64,000 bases of DNA from Eutreptiella sp. 'Long Island Sound 2002'. Its lineage: Eukaryota > Euglenozoa > Euglenophyceae > Eutreptiales > Eutreptiaceae. A program made the position numbers and the translations under genes. The stretch is taken from positions 109,142,578-109,206,577 of the forward strand of contig OZ038382.1 in NCBI GenBank assembly GCA_964036045.1. The letters are read 5' to 3'. The notes below the pieces were generated by a model that searched no databases, was not told where the DNA came from, and was given only the letters and a program-made list of their open reading frames with translations. Positions 1 through 10,411 of the stretch are shown in pieces; position 1 is the stretch's first letter, and every line of letters begins with the position of its first letter.

Positions 1-2580
1 TACCCTCCTGTCTGGTGATGGGGACCTGGATCTAGAACGAGAGTAATGTTTCTTTCCGTTTTTCTTCCGTTTTGGAGATCGTGATTTCGATCTGGATCGG
101 CTCCGCTTCTTCTTGTGTGAGTTCTCCTTCTTTTTTGTACTGCTCTCTCTCCGATTTTTGTGGTCATCGGATTGATCCGATTCACTTGAATCATCATTCC
201 CTTTTTTTTGTTTCTTTTTTCCAGATGAATGGCTGGCTTCTGGCGTAAAATATGAGGCTTGATGAAATCCCCTGGGAACCCATGGGGACTAGGGTTGTTT
301 GGTGGCTTTTTTCCAATTGATTCGCCACCCTGAAACGACTGTCATACCTGGTGTATTGGCTTGATCTTTTCCGTCCTCTGAGACTCCTAACATACAGAAA
401 GACCGTGTGCCTTTCACTGAGTCATCTGTGATGGAGCACAGGTTTTTTCCGAATACTGGTCTTAATGCAGTGCCCAAAATCCGGGCAGATATATCATGCT
501 CTGGGGGGTCCATCACTGCATTCCATGCCACAAGGATACATATAGGAAATTTTGCAGGGTCTGATGACCTGGATTGAGATGTCTGTGCTGCTTGTTGATT
601 TCTGTGTTCTGCCTGCTTGACAATGGTATGACCCGTCGAGATCGGGTCTTGGGGGGTTTCCTGCTCTGCCTGTGTGAAGAAATCTTTGATAACATGATCC
701 AATTTGGGATGTGTAGTATGCATGTTGAGAGTGTTCCATTGCTCATGTAGATCCGTAGGTGAGAGGTTACGAATCTCTGGTATGTTCAGGCTGACCGTCA
801 TGTGGAGCTTTTTGGCAAAGCCACTGATTTTCTCTGTAGGCCGGTGATTGATCCATTTCAATAGTTTGTGCATAGGCGGTGAACCTGGAATCTGTGTTTT
901 TACTGTAGGAACTGGTGTTTTATCTTGAGCTGACTTAGGTGTGTTGTGTGTGGGTGACTCTCCTACTGGATCAGTATCATTCAAATACTTCAGTAAGTTT
1001 ACTGTAGTGGGCCTGTGCTCTGGTATGAGTGCTGTGATAATGGGAAGCAAGTCCTGCCTGATACCTGTGACTGCTAAAAAAGTTGAGACAAGAGGAACAG
1101 AAGCCATATATTTGGCATGGAGTGGGGGGAGACACGTGAAATTTTCGGGAGAAGACTCTTTCAAGAGGTCCACGAGACTTGGGGACGGTGGGCCTTCCCA
1201 CTCACTTGCTTTCTGTCTGATTCTGACCAACATGGCGAATGCATTTGCGAAGTTCTCTGTGAGCTGTGGAAGCGTTAGTTCAGCTGTTTCGGATCTGTCT
1301 CTCATTTCTTGAAGCTCTGCTTGTAGAATCTTGATAGTGCTCTGCAATTCTTCGATCTGTTTGTTTTGCAAATTTATCGTGTTCTCTGCTTGCCGATGTT
1401 GCGTCTTGATATGATCCAGGTCCGCCTTGGTTGTTTCCAATCTTTGAGCATTCATACGCTGTGTGAAATGCTCCGGAATGAGAGGTTCTTCCTCTTTCTG
1501 CGAAAAACCGTCATCCAATGCCTGCAATAGGTCTGCACTCGTTCTGCTTGTTTTCTTCATGTCCAGCAAATTGGGGCTGTTTAGCAAGTTGATATAGTTG
1601 TCCTTTGGCTTGAGCAATGCTGCAGTAGGAGCAGTAATCCATGAAGGTTTTTCCCCAGGCCAGGCTTCTTCAAAAACCGCTTCTGTTGCCACTTCCAAGA
1701 TGGATTGGCGAATGATATCTTGAGCTTTGTTCTGGTTCATCGCTTGTACGATTCCCTTGTTTCTGAGTGCATTTTGCTTGTGCGGAGGAGCCAATTTATC
1801 ACTTGCCCATGCCAACAGATGATGATAAATTTGCAGATAATCCGATCGTGTGACAGTGGCAGTGCCTGTGAATGGTACAGTGTCTGGTAATCGGAACAGT
1901 TGTTCCTGTATACACTGTAGCCCAGACTTTTGTAATTCTCCCCATACTGTCTTGAGATGTACAGGAAGAGACTGTTCCATTGGTGTCAGCACAATGTTCT
2001 TGAAGAGTGTAGTATTCACCTTCTTGTATTCTTGTCCCTCAATCTGCAGGAGCTTGCCAAATGTATCCTTGATCTCACTGTTCTCGATCTTTCGATACGT
2101 TTGATCCCACATCTTGACAATATTTTTAATTGATGGTAGCTGCACTTGTATGTGTGCCAAAAGAGCTGGAGAGCGGGCTAGAGCGATTGGTATGTGTTCC
2201 ACTTGCTGCTTCTTCTTTTCTTGCATGACTTCAGCTGTCACAGTGATCAGGTATCCTTGTGGGGCCAATAGTACATTTATGCTGGAGACATAACTGATCT
2301 TGCCGACTATGGTAATCCATCTGAGAGCATCACAGAGAGCTTGTACTTGTATTCCAGGCTCGAATGCAGCTGGTAAAGCACTTTCAGCTTCCTTGTACAC
2401 ATGAGCAGGAATGAGATCAATGTACTCTGTGAGAAGTCTCTGTAACTCTGGGTCTGATGAGTCTGCAAGCAGCTGCAACAAAGAAGCTTGATAGGGGACA
2501 TGTTCCATGTCTGTACACGGGACATGTAGGAAGTGATGTACTGAGGGAAATTTGTTCACTGATGAACCTGATTGACACAT
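1..2580 (-). CDS. Large coiled-coil protein with C-terminal RS domain (partial, runs off left edge)
   Basis: Not recognised as a named gene. The start at 2580 is the first Met of a 763-codon frame closed by TAG at 289-291. I propose a 90-bp intron at 258-347: donor CAG|GTATGA after position 348, acceptor CAAG before 257. It skips the TAG and joins in phase 1 to a downstream frame rich in KKRSRSRSKSRSPKRKK, a classic RS domain, still open at position 1. Residues about 385-445 form a heptad-like coiled coil rich in Gln, Glu and Leu; the first 350 residues look alpha-helical and globular. RS domains are typical of nuclear pre-mRNA processing and transcription-linked proteins, so a nuclear role is inferred. 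It is the only long frame here without retroelement signatures, so probably a host gene. Without the intron, the same RS sequence still follows the TAG in frame. Confidence 0.7.
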
Positions 2581-3690
2581 GACAATATATGTGTATCATA
2601 TATTGTATAGCTTGTTGAAGAGTAAGGAAAGGGAAACACTGGCCGCATGGGGTATGTTCTGATGAACACAGAGCCACTCTGGCTATTCTATGATAGTGAA
2701 ACTGACCGCACGGGTTGCACTGTGTGCCTTTCCGCTCTGGTCTGTGATCCTAATAACTAATGATTGTGCATGCCAAGATTCAGGAAACACAGCAACATTA
2801 GTTAAAAATACCCTATTTTTTCCTGTAGCCTGATTGTGTCGTTTATCGCCGGGAGGGCTGGTACATGTCTCACGTGGAGTACTACAACGGGACTCGAACT
2901 GGCGTCGCTGGGGGTTAAAGACGACGAATATAACCACTCTACTATTGGACGAGTTCAGTGCTACTAGCTGTCTGACTTCTGATCTGGCTCTAAGTCTGGT
3001 ATCTCCAATCGTCTAGATTATTACTCACTACGCTGTCGGTTGCCACGTGCTTCAGCGGGAAGACCCTGGAGCTCCACTTGCGGGATCCTGGTTCGATTCC
3101 CGGCCACCACGAGCAGTTTCCGCCGCTCCTGGTGGCTCTCGGACGGGTGGTGTGGCAACCTCCCGCCACCTGTGGGCGGTGGCGGGGCGCACTGCTGCAG
3201 GCAATGGGCAGGCATTTTTTTCTCCTGATCATGACCAAAAAAGGGGGTTTGTCAAAAGAGAAGCTAAAAGAGAAGCTAAAAGAGAAGCAACATCCCAAAG
3301 TGGCTCCGGTCACTCATGTCTGTACCAAAACGGGAGACGTCGCGGCCTTCTGTCAGTTGTGGGCGGTGGCTGGGCGCACTGCAATCGTGGGAGTCGAACC
3401 GATGATCTTTCTGTTGACGAGTCTATGTTGTACCACTAGGCCGCTCCGTCTCCATGCCGTAGTCACGCATAGCGGTTGCACTCGGATCTTGCAGAAAAAG
3501 GAAACTAAGCTATCAAGTCGCACCCAGGGCTCAGTGCCGCAGAGCATCCACAGGCACCGGCGCCAGCTTTACTTTGGGGGTAGTGTACACTCCCCAGGGA
3601 TCATGCACACGGGCTTGGCGGTTCCACTGTACACAATATTATCAATATCTCTAAGGGGTCTTGTGTGTTTAGAATCTGCTGGTCCCCCCT
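2581..3690. other. Gene-free stretch with tRNA-like modules and a short tandem repeat
   Basis: No convincing coding sequence. Three segments resemble RNA polymerase III box A plus box B pairs: about 2885-2955 on the minus strand (box B-like GTTCGAGTCC), about 3045-3117 on the plus strand (GGTTCGATTCCC) and about 3371-3446 on the minus strand (TAGTGGTACAA followed by GGTTCGACTCC). None gave a clean cloverleaf by hand, so tRNA pseudogenes or SINE heads are likelier than working tRNAs. A 12-bp unit (AGAGAAGCTAAA) is repeated about three times at 3252-3290. Confidence 0.4.
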
Positions 3691-4349
3691 TATTGACATT
3701 GGTAATAGTGGACCCGTGCTCCCTGCTTCGTACTGCCATCTGTTGAGTGTCTTGTCGCTCCCCTTTTCCGGTCTGTTGGCGCAGTTCTGAGCACTGTCGG
3801 GCCCTCACACCACGTCAAGGTCACCGGCCCTAGGGTCTGAGTAGGGCGTGAGGGTGGGGGAGGGGGGGGGATCCGGCGTAGGATTTCTTCAACTTGTATA
3901 AGAAGGGCTGTCATGAACCACTTCTTTTTCAACTGTTGTAGTGCAATAGGCCGCAATTTCTCAACTATGGATGCCACTGCTGTTTTGGGGATGCACCTGA
4001 TGAGGCCTTTCTTCCATACTTCTAGGAATTTTCCATCCTCCTGCGCGTGCCGCATAATCTCCAACATGCGAATAGAAAAGAATTCGTGAAATTCCTCATA
4101 AATATTCAGGGCAAATCCATCGATGCCTGAAGAGGCCCCTGGGACTTGCCTCCTGAGGGCCTCCTTAACCAGCTCCAAGGATAATGGCTTAAAGAGCGCT
4201 GGAGCCAACCTCTTCGGCGATGTCGGGATTAGGAGGGAATGCATGTACTCCGCACACTGTTCAGAGGTTCCGCCCCCTTCCCTGGTGATGCCACTCCAGT
4301 GGTCACTCAATGCCGTGGCCACCCCAGGTGGATTGGTAACAACGGAACC
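3690..4349 (-). pseudogene. LINE reverse transcriptase, N-terminal part only
   Basis: The frame opens after a TAG at 4350-4352 and runs to 3690. It holds the first conserved blocks of a LINE reverse transcriptase: a PGASSGIDGF block, a downstream FLEVWKKGLIRCIPK block and EKLRPIALQQLKK, matching motifs 0, 1 and 2 before the catalytic palm. The palm motif with YxDD is absent because homology ends near 3870 at a G-rich run. Upstream, across the TAG, the sequence continues as an in-frame linker (ATALSDHWSGI), so the TAG interrupts what was one frame. The same segment is cut at the PGAS codons at 11365 by the tandem-duplication junction. The family assignment is secure; the element is dead here. 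Confidence 0.8.
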
Positions 4350-4593
4350 CTATTTCATCGTGATCCAGGCCACCTGCTTGGCTTTCTTCACGTTGAGCAT
4401 AAGCCTGTCAACGGCGCTGTTTATACGATTCCTCATTGATGTTTGCCCCTGCGAGTAGCCGCTTGAGTTCACCTAGCTGGTGCAAGCCCATTCTGTCTTG
4501 CTCTTCCCTCTCGTAACACTGGACCAACATCGTGTAGGCTTGTGCTTGCGTACTTGGCGCCATTCCTTGGGAGCGGCGGTAATGCCATTGCTG

Positions 4594-4977
4594 CTAGCAA
4601 ACTTGGTCCCTTGTGGAGGAGAGGAGGAGCGCCAAGGTGGTGGTGGGTGGTTTTACCGTGGTTTCCCTGTGGTGCCTTGTTGCTTCTTGTTGAATGATTT
4701 TTTCAGCTGCCGCCCAATCCTCCAATGGTGAAAGGGAAGACTCATCATTACCGTGTGATTTTTCCTTCGTGGCGTTCAAGGAGCCTGAGGACTGTAGGAA
4801 TCCTAGGGGGCATTTCCAGCGGGGGCCATGAGGTAACGGATAATGGGCTCGCATACGCCCCCGTGTCAGAGGCGCATGGTCATAACCACATTGTTCAGCA
4901 GGGGGGTCGTGAAGCAACGGATACTTAGCTACCATATGACCCCCGTGACACAAGCCATACGGACATCGCTCTTCCAA
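4594..4977 (-). pseudogene. LINE ORF2 linker between endonuclease and reverse transcriptase, fragment
   Basis: The frame contains YDHAPLTRGRMRA followed by a basic, Trp-containing segment and an EDWAAAEKIIQQEA helix. This matches the end of an APE-type endonuclease (the S/Y-D-H motif) and the linker before reverse transcriptase. In duplication copy 2 the equivalent frame (11706-12182) follows directly after the endonuclease; here the 4906-6346 insertion separates them. Residues before YDHAPL come from that insertion rather than the endonuclease. Confidence 0.6.
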
Positions 4978-6346
4978 GTCCAGTGCTGAATGTCGCCTTG
5001 AGTTCGCCCAGCTGAGCTATCGAATGTTTCATAGGCTGGCTTGGGTTAGAACATGGCAGTTTACCTCACCCTCCCACTCTTTTGCGGCCTACAAACCAGC
5101 TCACATTCACTGCTTCCCCCCTCTTCGCTCTCACTCATCATCTCTGCATCAGTGCTCACTGTTGTACTCCCTGCATCAGTGCTGTCTGTTTCACTGTCCA
5201 CCGTGTCCCAATTCTCCTCTGGTTCTTCGTCCTGCTCGGGCATCTCCTCCAGCCCCAGCTCCCTCCACACTTCACTGGCCTCTTTCTCTCTGACTACCCC
5301 TAGCAAGGACAACTCTGCACCCCGCACAGCACATTTATCTGCCTGCTCGTTGCCCTCTACTCCTGCATGCGACGGGACCCACTAGATAGACACACTGTCC
5401 CCTAACAACTGCCAGCTCTGCCAGAGCTCCATCCACAGGTCACGGTGTGCCAGCGCGCCCCTCGACCCCACCCACGCATGCCTCTCCCACTTTGCACACT
5501 TGCCCTACAGCCCTGCCCAGACAATTTCGGAGTCCGTCACTATATGTAACTTGATCCCTGGTGTTTTCCCCTGCACCGCTGCCAGCAGTCCCCGCAGTTC
5601 TGCCCGTCCAATTGTTTGCTTTTCCTGGGCAGGAACTGCTGCCCGCACATTGCGCGGGTTACCAGCCGAATACCACATCCCATACCCTGCATGCGACACC
5701 CCTGCTGTCTCTGTCCGCGATCCGTTTGTATAGCATACTTCCCATCCATCCTTGAGCTTTTGATCTATTTCCCTCCGCTTTTCAGGCAGCAGAGGCGCCC
5801 ATCTGATCCATTTCGGCAGATGCCGCTGCCGTTGCGGCAGTATTGCTCCTGTAGGTGCTCGGACCCCCCCCTGAAACATCGGTGCCCCAGAGATAAACAA
5901 CTGCAGCTCTCTGTAAATGTGCATTGATTCCTGCCTATACAGTGAGGTTTCCTCAGCGGTTGCCCACCAGAGCATACTTGCTGCCCAGCGCCCCGCAAAA
6001 TCCTGAACCGTAGGCGATTTGTCTCGAAACACCGCATCGCACCGCAGCCTCCATGACACGAATGAAGCCGCCCACAGGGACAGCCCTTGGGTGGATTGCA
6101 GCGCTTTCAGTGGGTGTGTCAGCAGGCTGTCCTGCAGGCTCAGCTGCTGCCCCGTGTTTGACCACAGTGGCCCAAATGACTTTACTACCACATCGGACGC
6201 AAAGCCCATAAATTTGCAGAACGCCACTGCATGTCTTGTAGTTTCAAGCACATCGCAAAGCACACACTTGGGCCTGTGGTACACATGCTGCGTGCGTGCG
6301 CCCACTGAGAGCTTTGCCCACAGCGCATGCCGTATATAGTTCAGCA
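4906..6346 (-). mobile_element. 5'-truncated LINE 3' end, present only in duplication copy 1
   Basis: This 1.44 kb block is missing from copy 2, where the flanks are directly joined at 12120-12135. In copy 1 it lies between two copies of GTTCAGCAGGGGG, near 4892-4904 and 6337-6349. The repeat fits a target-site duplication around a 5'-truncated retrotransposed fragment. It would equally fit deletion from copy 2 by recombination between those repeats. Insertion is favoured because the EN-RT order in copy 2 is the normal one. No clear poly(A) tail is seen. Confidence 0.65.
5061..6346 (-). pseudogene. LINE ORF2 C-terminus: CCHC knuckle plus RNase H
   Basis: From about 6346 the frame reads a helical lead, then a knuckle CVLCDVLETTRHAVAFC (C-x2-C-x7-H-x4-C) typical of LINE C-termini, then about 130 residues, then RNase H. 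The RNase H blocks are: YTNGS, where the first catalytic Asp is expected (here Asn, so probably inactive); RAELRGLLAA with the Glu; VTDSEIVWAGL with the second Asp; and WVPSHAGVEGNEQADKCA with the His and final Asp. Two TAG codons interrupt the frame, just after VWAGL near 5508 and directly before WVPSH near 5392. A Glu/Asp/Ser-rich tail follows. RNase H removes RNA from RNA:DNA hybrids in retrotransposition. Family is certain; function is lost. Confidence 0.88.
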
Positions 6347-6369
6347 GGGGGGGGGGGGGGCACTATACA

Positions 6370-7250
6370 AAAACCGGTGGGGCTAGGTCGGCCAGCACCG
6401 CTTTGTGATCGCCTCCGCCACGAAAGCAGTGTAGGCCGTGGCCAATGACCCCTTGAGTGTGGCACAGATATGGAGTTTGTCCAACCTCCGCAATCTGTCT
6501 CTCCGGGGCTTCTTATGTACATTGTACCCAAAAGTGTACCACGGCGGTATTTCGTGTGTCTCTGGATCATAATGGACTTGCTGCCATGCATCATAAAGTG
6601 GCACGGGGGCAAGTATGGCCAGTTTCGTCTCCTTGGCCTCCCCGGCCTGGGGGGACTCCTTGTCGGGGGATCATGCCGCATCCTGGGCAGGGAGCGCCAG
6701 TGAGTTATGATCGGCGAGGAGGCAGTTGTTGTCTGATTGGCATGCTTGAAGGGCTGTGTGTAATTCCACCCGTTGGTCCTTACGTTCCTCTGGGGGGTCG
6801 TCAAAATGCGCGCTGACGGGTGAGGGACCGACCCTCTGTGTTTACAACAATTGCTACGATAATGCGATCATCCACAGTGAATCAGTGCTTGACTATCCAC
6901 TAATAGTGGACTGGGATAGCGGCCCCGCCACGTCCTGTCTCAGTGGGGTGGCAGAGGAAATGGCAAAAACTTGTGTCAAAAATGCAATGGACCGACACAA
7001 TATCTTCTGCGGTGTACACGTGGGCTTCCTAGATCCCAATGAAATCCATGGACTCCCCTTGTGCAGAAAGCCGGAGTGCTGTGGCTTTGGTAATTCAGTG
7101 TTTGCCTTTGGTTATGTTGGTTCTGATGCCATTGAGATTGATAGTCATGCACTTAAATTGAGGTGTTCCGGCTGCACATTTCCGAACAGGCATGATCGGC
7201 GCATGGGGCTCTGCTTGTCCCGAGTCATTGCAGGAAGACTGTGCTGTTGA
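6370..7250 (-). pseudogene. LINE APE-type endonuclease domain, decayed (copy 1)
   Basis: In minus-strand frames broken by several stops I read a LLADHNSLALP block, where the APE family has GDHN/GDFN, then LYDAWQQVHYDPETH and WYTFGYNVH, then RDRLRRLDKLHICATL, matching the LvDaWR, yTf and R-x-D-R blocks that end LINE endonucleases. These enzymes nick target DNA to prime reverse transcription. The clean part is 6383-6604; upstream, to 7250, conserved words alternate with TAA, TAG and TGA. The plus-strand frame over the same interval (6756-7250) is a shadow. Confidence 0.6.
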
Positions 7251-7258
7251 TGGTGGCA

Positions 7259-7759
7259 TCATTTCTTCGGTAAGGTGGATGCTGCTGCCCTGGCATATGT
7301 CCCCTTGCCCTTTCCATTACCCGCAGCTAAGGGCTTGTCAAAGGACGATTTGATGTCCTGGTATTCTGAGAGTGATATGAGCGTCATTGTGATGTCTTGA
7401 TCTGCATCATGTAGAATACAGCCAGACCGCCCTAGAAGGCCATTGTCGGTCAGCCTCCAGGCTGCACCGTGTGGTATGCCTTGGTTCCAACCCATGCGTG
7501 AAAGCGTGGAGACGCTGAAACCAGCAGATTGCAAGGAAGCACTTACTGCGTCCTGGTCCATTTCACCTCGTGCATCGTAGAGGACCATTGTTTCCTCTTT
7601 GTCAGTTTCAGAAAAAGGTGCTGTCCGACTCGGAGGCAGAGGGCGAGTCTTTGATCCATTGTTTTGTGCGCTCATCCGTGGAGAGTAGTCCTTTGGATCG
7701 CAATTCCACTGCTGCCGCCTTGAAAAAATCGGCCGCGTCATTTTCCTCATGAAAGGCAA
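7259..7759 (-). CDS. LINE ORF1-like frame, 166 codons (copy 1)
   Basis: No domain recognised. The product is basic at its N-terminus, with an ILHDADQDITMTLISLSEY segment and a Lys/Gly/Ala-rich end (NGKGKGTYARAAA). It overlaps the next upstream frame (7608-8234) in another phase, which suggests that one longer ORF1 was split by a frameshift. Position upstream of the endonuclease fits ORF1 or a gag-like RNA-binding protein. Copy 2 (13043-13467) is further split by a small insertion near 13257. Confidence 0.45.
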   Translation of the reverse strand: MPFMRKMTRPIFSRRQQWNCDPKDYSPRMSAQNNGSKTRPLPPSRTAPFSETDKEETMVLYDARGEMDQDAVSASLQSAGFSVSTLSRMGWNQGIPHGAAWRLTDNGLLGRSGCILHDADQDITMTLISLSEYQDIKSSFDKPLAAGNGKGKGTYARAAASTLPKK

Positions 7760-8234
7760 GACACATGTCGTTGTACCCTCTGACCGAAAGGCTCCAGCGA
7801 GATGGTTGTGCCAGGGCTTGCAGTAATGCCTGGTAGAGCGTGTACCAGAGTGTACAGGCGTACTTGTCTTTCATGTTCTTCTTATAGAAAACTTGGCAAA
7901 CCAGTGCTGACGTTTGCAGTCCTCTGCTGTGATATTCATCAAGCGTCATGGGGGAGAAGTGATCGGTTCCCCCATCGTCGCTGAGGAATTTTTGCAGGTG
8001 CACGCCTGTAAGTGGTGCATAGAAAACTTTCGTGTTGAGGGGGGGTTGCTTGTCCATTACTTTCCTCCGGATTCTGCCCTGGTGGAAGTAGCAGTGGGCT
8101 CCTTGAAGGCCGGGCTTTTGCATGGCATGCGGCATGTCTTTCTTGTCGACTTGGATGAATCCCATATCAGGATCCGGGCGTTGTGCTTTGAAGGGTTTCC
8201 GGGCGAGCGTGGCTCCCTCTGAGAGGAGTCTCAC
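7608..8234 (-). CDS. LINE ORF1-like frame, 208 codons (copy 1)
   Basis: Unrecognised protein, mixed alpha/beta in appearance, with a DMPHAMQK segment followed by Tyr-rich YACTLWYTLYQALLQAL and a C-terminal FFKAAAVELRSKGLL. No zinc knuckle is visible. The equivalent in copy 2 is split at 13785 by one extra T in a T run (TTTTT here, TTTTTT there), showing that this copy is the less damaged. Probably part of one ORF1 with its neighbours. Confidence 0.45.
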   Translation of the reverse strand: MRLLSEGATLARKPFKAQRPDPDMGFIQVDKKDMPHAMQKPGLQGAHCYFHQGRIRRKVMDKQPPLNTKVFYAPLTGVHLQKFLSDDGGTDHFSPMTLDEYHSRGLQTSALVCQVFYKKNMKDKYACTLWYTLYQALLQALAQPSRWSLSVRGYNDMCLAFHEENDAADFFKAAAVELRSKGLLSTDERTKQWIKDSPSASESDSTFF

Positions 8235-8371
8235 ACCGAGGAACTCGGGCTCTAGCTTATTAGCTATGCCTCAAAAAAGGAAAGTTCATGGCCTGCGGTA
8301 TTTTTCAGTGGTCTGTTGAAACATATGAAAGCATCTGGAATCGACTTCATGGATTCACTCAATTTGCTGGC

Positions 8372-9169
8372 CTAAGGATGGAATTCTGTGTGTGCTGTGA
8401 CCTGGACAAGAATGTCCGGCCTGGCTGGACACATGATGGGGATGAATTTGCACTTTACAAGCGCGTTCATCAGATCAGGGAGTTGAGATTCACCTGTTAC
8501 AAACGGGATGGACAAGTCATGAACTGGAAACACGGAGGACAGTTGGTCAGGCTGCATGTCTCCGGTTCCCTTCCATGACTTAGACGCACATTCCATACGC
8601 ATAAGCGTATGGCTTTGGAGGGTCCGTGGGAAGTGATCCCAATGACACCGCAACATAAGTTGCTGCTGCTCAGAGTCGCATAGTGGTAAGACCACATCCA
8701 CTACAGCCGTTTGGGACTGTTCTTGACGCGCTTTGACTACTGTTGCCACATTCTCTTGCGCAAAGGCTGACAAGAGGTTGCATGTGGAGGGTGTGGGTGG
8801 GGAGGCACCCGCAGGGGGGGTAGGTTGTGAGCCGACATCATAGAATTGAGACGTGCTTTTTGGTCCCAGCAGGTTCTTTTGGTTGTCCAGTGAGTGCTGT
8901 TGTTGTTGGATGGTCTTACTCTGGTTCTCTATGGCTCCCGCCGCTTCAGAACTGGCGCCATATAACACCAGGTGTGTGACCTGGTTAAGGCATATGCCCA
9001 TTTGCTCAAACAGGAAATGTTCCTGATGGCGCAGTTGACGCAAGTAAGCCTCCTGGGCTTTGTCTTGTTGTTCATGTACTTGCAGCAGTTGCTTGTTGAT
9101 TTCCGTGATATGTTCCTTTAGTTTTCGCGGGTGCTGATACGTTGTCGCCTGCTTACTTAAATCTGCCAC
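8372..9169 (-). CDS. LINE ORF1-like frame with coiled coil, 265 codons (copy 1)
   Basis: The first 100 residues are strongly helical with heptads (HITEINKQLLQVHEQQDK, then LRQLRHQEHFLFEQM), as in trimerising coiled coils of LINE ORF1 proteins. A Gln-rich stretch and a PTPPAGASPP linker follow, then a folded-looking C-terminal part ending near VQVTAHTEFHP. In copy 2 the same frame has a CAG to TAG change at about 14776-14778, cutting off the coiled coil. The family role is inferred from position and coiled coil only. Confidence 0.5.
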   Translation of the reverse strand: MADLSKQATTYQHPRKLKEHITEINKQLLQVHEQQDKAQEAYLRQLRHQEHFLFEQMGICLNQVTHLVLYGASSEAAGAIENQSKTIQQQQHSLDNQKNLLGPKSTSQFYDVGSQPTPPAGASPPTPSTCNLLSAFAQENVATVVKARQEQSQTAVVDVVLPLCDSEQQQLMLRCHWDHFPRTLQSHTLMRMECASKSWKGTGDMQPDQLSSVFPVHDLSIPFVTGESQLPDLMNALVKCKFIPIMCPARPDILVQVTAHTEFHP

Positions 9170-9383
9170 GACGTCTTTGACGGCTCGTAGGGCTTTGTCA
9201 TGCGCATCATCCTTGGGCCGTTTTTTGTCTCTTATTTTGTCCCTTATTTCGACGTACTTTTTCCATGCCTCTTTACGCTTCTCGTTGGTGCGTTCGAGGG
9301 CTATCGCTGCTCAGTTTTGTGCTGTTGGCGTGTTGGTTTGCTCTAGTCCCGGATTTGGTTCAACATCTCCACACGAGGTTGAG

Positions 9384-9752
9384 TCAGGCACCCAGCGTGT
9401 CTGTGACGGTTGGAAAATACCGACTACTAAACCCGGGGACTCGCCCTCGGGGCTTGTAGCCTTGGGCCTGGTTGACTTGGCTGAAGAAACAAGTGTGTGT
9501 GCACGCTCGCCATGCTTGGTACCCATGCATGTCCACCACCCATTCTTCTCTCCAAGAGTCGATGGGTTGGGATTCGGGGGGGGGCCTCCATGCCCTGCGG
9601 TGCAGTGTTGCCCACCTCCCATCACTCATGCCATGCATTACTGCGGCCAGGTGTTCTGGGCTGTCTGAGGACAAGATGGACAGGAACTGGGGCAGGGCCC
9701 AGGTGAGGGCCAGGTTCAATGCCTGGGCCCGTGTGGTTAGCCGGTTCCTCAT
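9384..9752 (-). CDS. LINE ORF1-like frame, 122 codons (copy 1)
   Basis: No recognised domain. It lies in a different phase from the upstream frame at 9749-10411, which it just overlaps; in copy 2 a one-base difference in an A run near 15582 keeps the upstream frame open through this region (15420-16208). This indicates that both frames were once one. The product is helical and Trp-containing, with ALTWALPQFLSIL near the N-terminus. Confidence 0.4.
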   Translation of the reverse strand: MRNRLTTRAQALNLALTWALPQFLSILSSDSPEHLAAVMHGMSDGRWATLHRRAWRPPPESQPIDSWREEWVVDMHGYQAWRACTHTCFFSQVNQAQGYKPRGRVPGFSSRYFPTVTDTLGA

Positions 9753-10411
9753 GAGGATCCACGACCATTGGTGCAGCAGTTGAAAACCGCTGTTGGCTTT
9801 GCATGACCTCCGTTTGGTGTTCTAGCCTTTGTGGTGGTCAGACGAACAGAGATGCTTGAAGTAAAGGGTTCCACGGGGGGCTCAGCCGGCTCCCTGGGTT
9901 TACTTGGTGTCGGCCTCGCCGCACTGCTTGTGGCGGTGTTCCGAGGCGTCCAGCATGTTCTGGCGAGTGATTCACTAGACGAGTGCGTTGCTGAATTTGG
10001 GTCTGGTATTTGGGCATACACCGAAGTTCTCCTACTGCTCAGCGGGGTTGGCGCCACTGCCAGCATGCTCACGGTGGAGTCAGCCTCGTAGCCGGCGTTT
10101 TCTGGTCCCACTCCATATCGCCTCTTGTAGTGCTCCGCTTCCTTGTCTCGTCTCGCCATGCGGGTAGTGGTGTCCCATTTGGGGACCACTTTAGTGACGA
10201 GGTATTGGTCCACGGCTCCGTACACTCCTTCAAAATGGTAAGGTTCTTCGCTGCTGGTTCTTGGTACGTATTGATAGCAGTGTGCTCCAATCGCAAAGGC
10301 GTCAAGGGGAATTCTCTCCAGCTGCGGTCTGCCGTGCGGTGCTGAGGTAGGAAAGCACTCGTAATGCTCTGGCCTGAGCCATGAGGTTTCAGTGAGCAGA
10401 GGACAAGGCAT
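9749..10411 (-). CDS. LINE ORF1-like frame, 220 codons (copy 1)
   Basis: The N-terminal half reads as a folded domain (LDAFAIGAHCYQYVPR, then PKWDTTTRMARRDKEAEHY, a basic helix). The C-terminal half is low complexity, rich in Ser, Thr and Pro. The same protein in copy 2 runs 262 codons (15420-16208). A shorter frame directly upstream (10461-10793, 110 codons) may be its N-terminus. Gag/ORF1-like role inferred from position upstream of the endonuclease. Confidence 0.45.
   Translation of the reverse strand: MPCPLLTETSWLRPEHYECFPTSAPHGRPQLERIPLDAFAIGAHCYQYVPRTSSEEPYHFEGVYGAVDQYLVTKVVPKWDTTTRMARRDKEAEHYKRRYGVGPENAGYEADSTVSMLAVAPTPLSSRRTSVYAQIPDPNSATHSSSESLARTCWTPRNTATSSAARPTPSKPREPAEPPVEPFTSSISVRLTTTKARTPNGGHAKPTAVFNCCTNGRGSS

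Noticed and set aside
941-1312. Plus-strand frame inside the first gene
   Set aside because: Antisense shadow of the coiled-coil coding exon.
3371-3446. Functional tRNA gene
   Set aside because: Box A and B are good but the anticodon and D arms do not fold by hand; kept only as a tRNA-like module.
6756-7250. Plus-strand 164-codon frame, repeated at 12540-13034
   Set aside because: Antisense to the LINE endonuclease region; both copies exist only because of the duplication.
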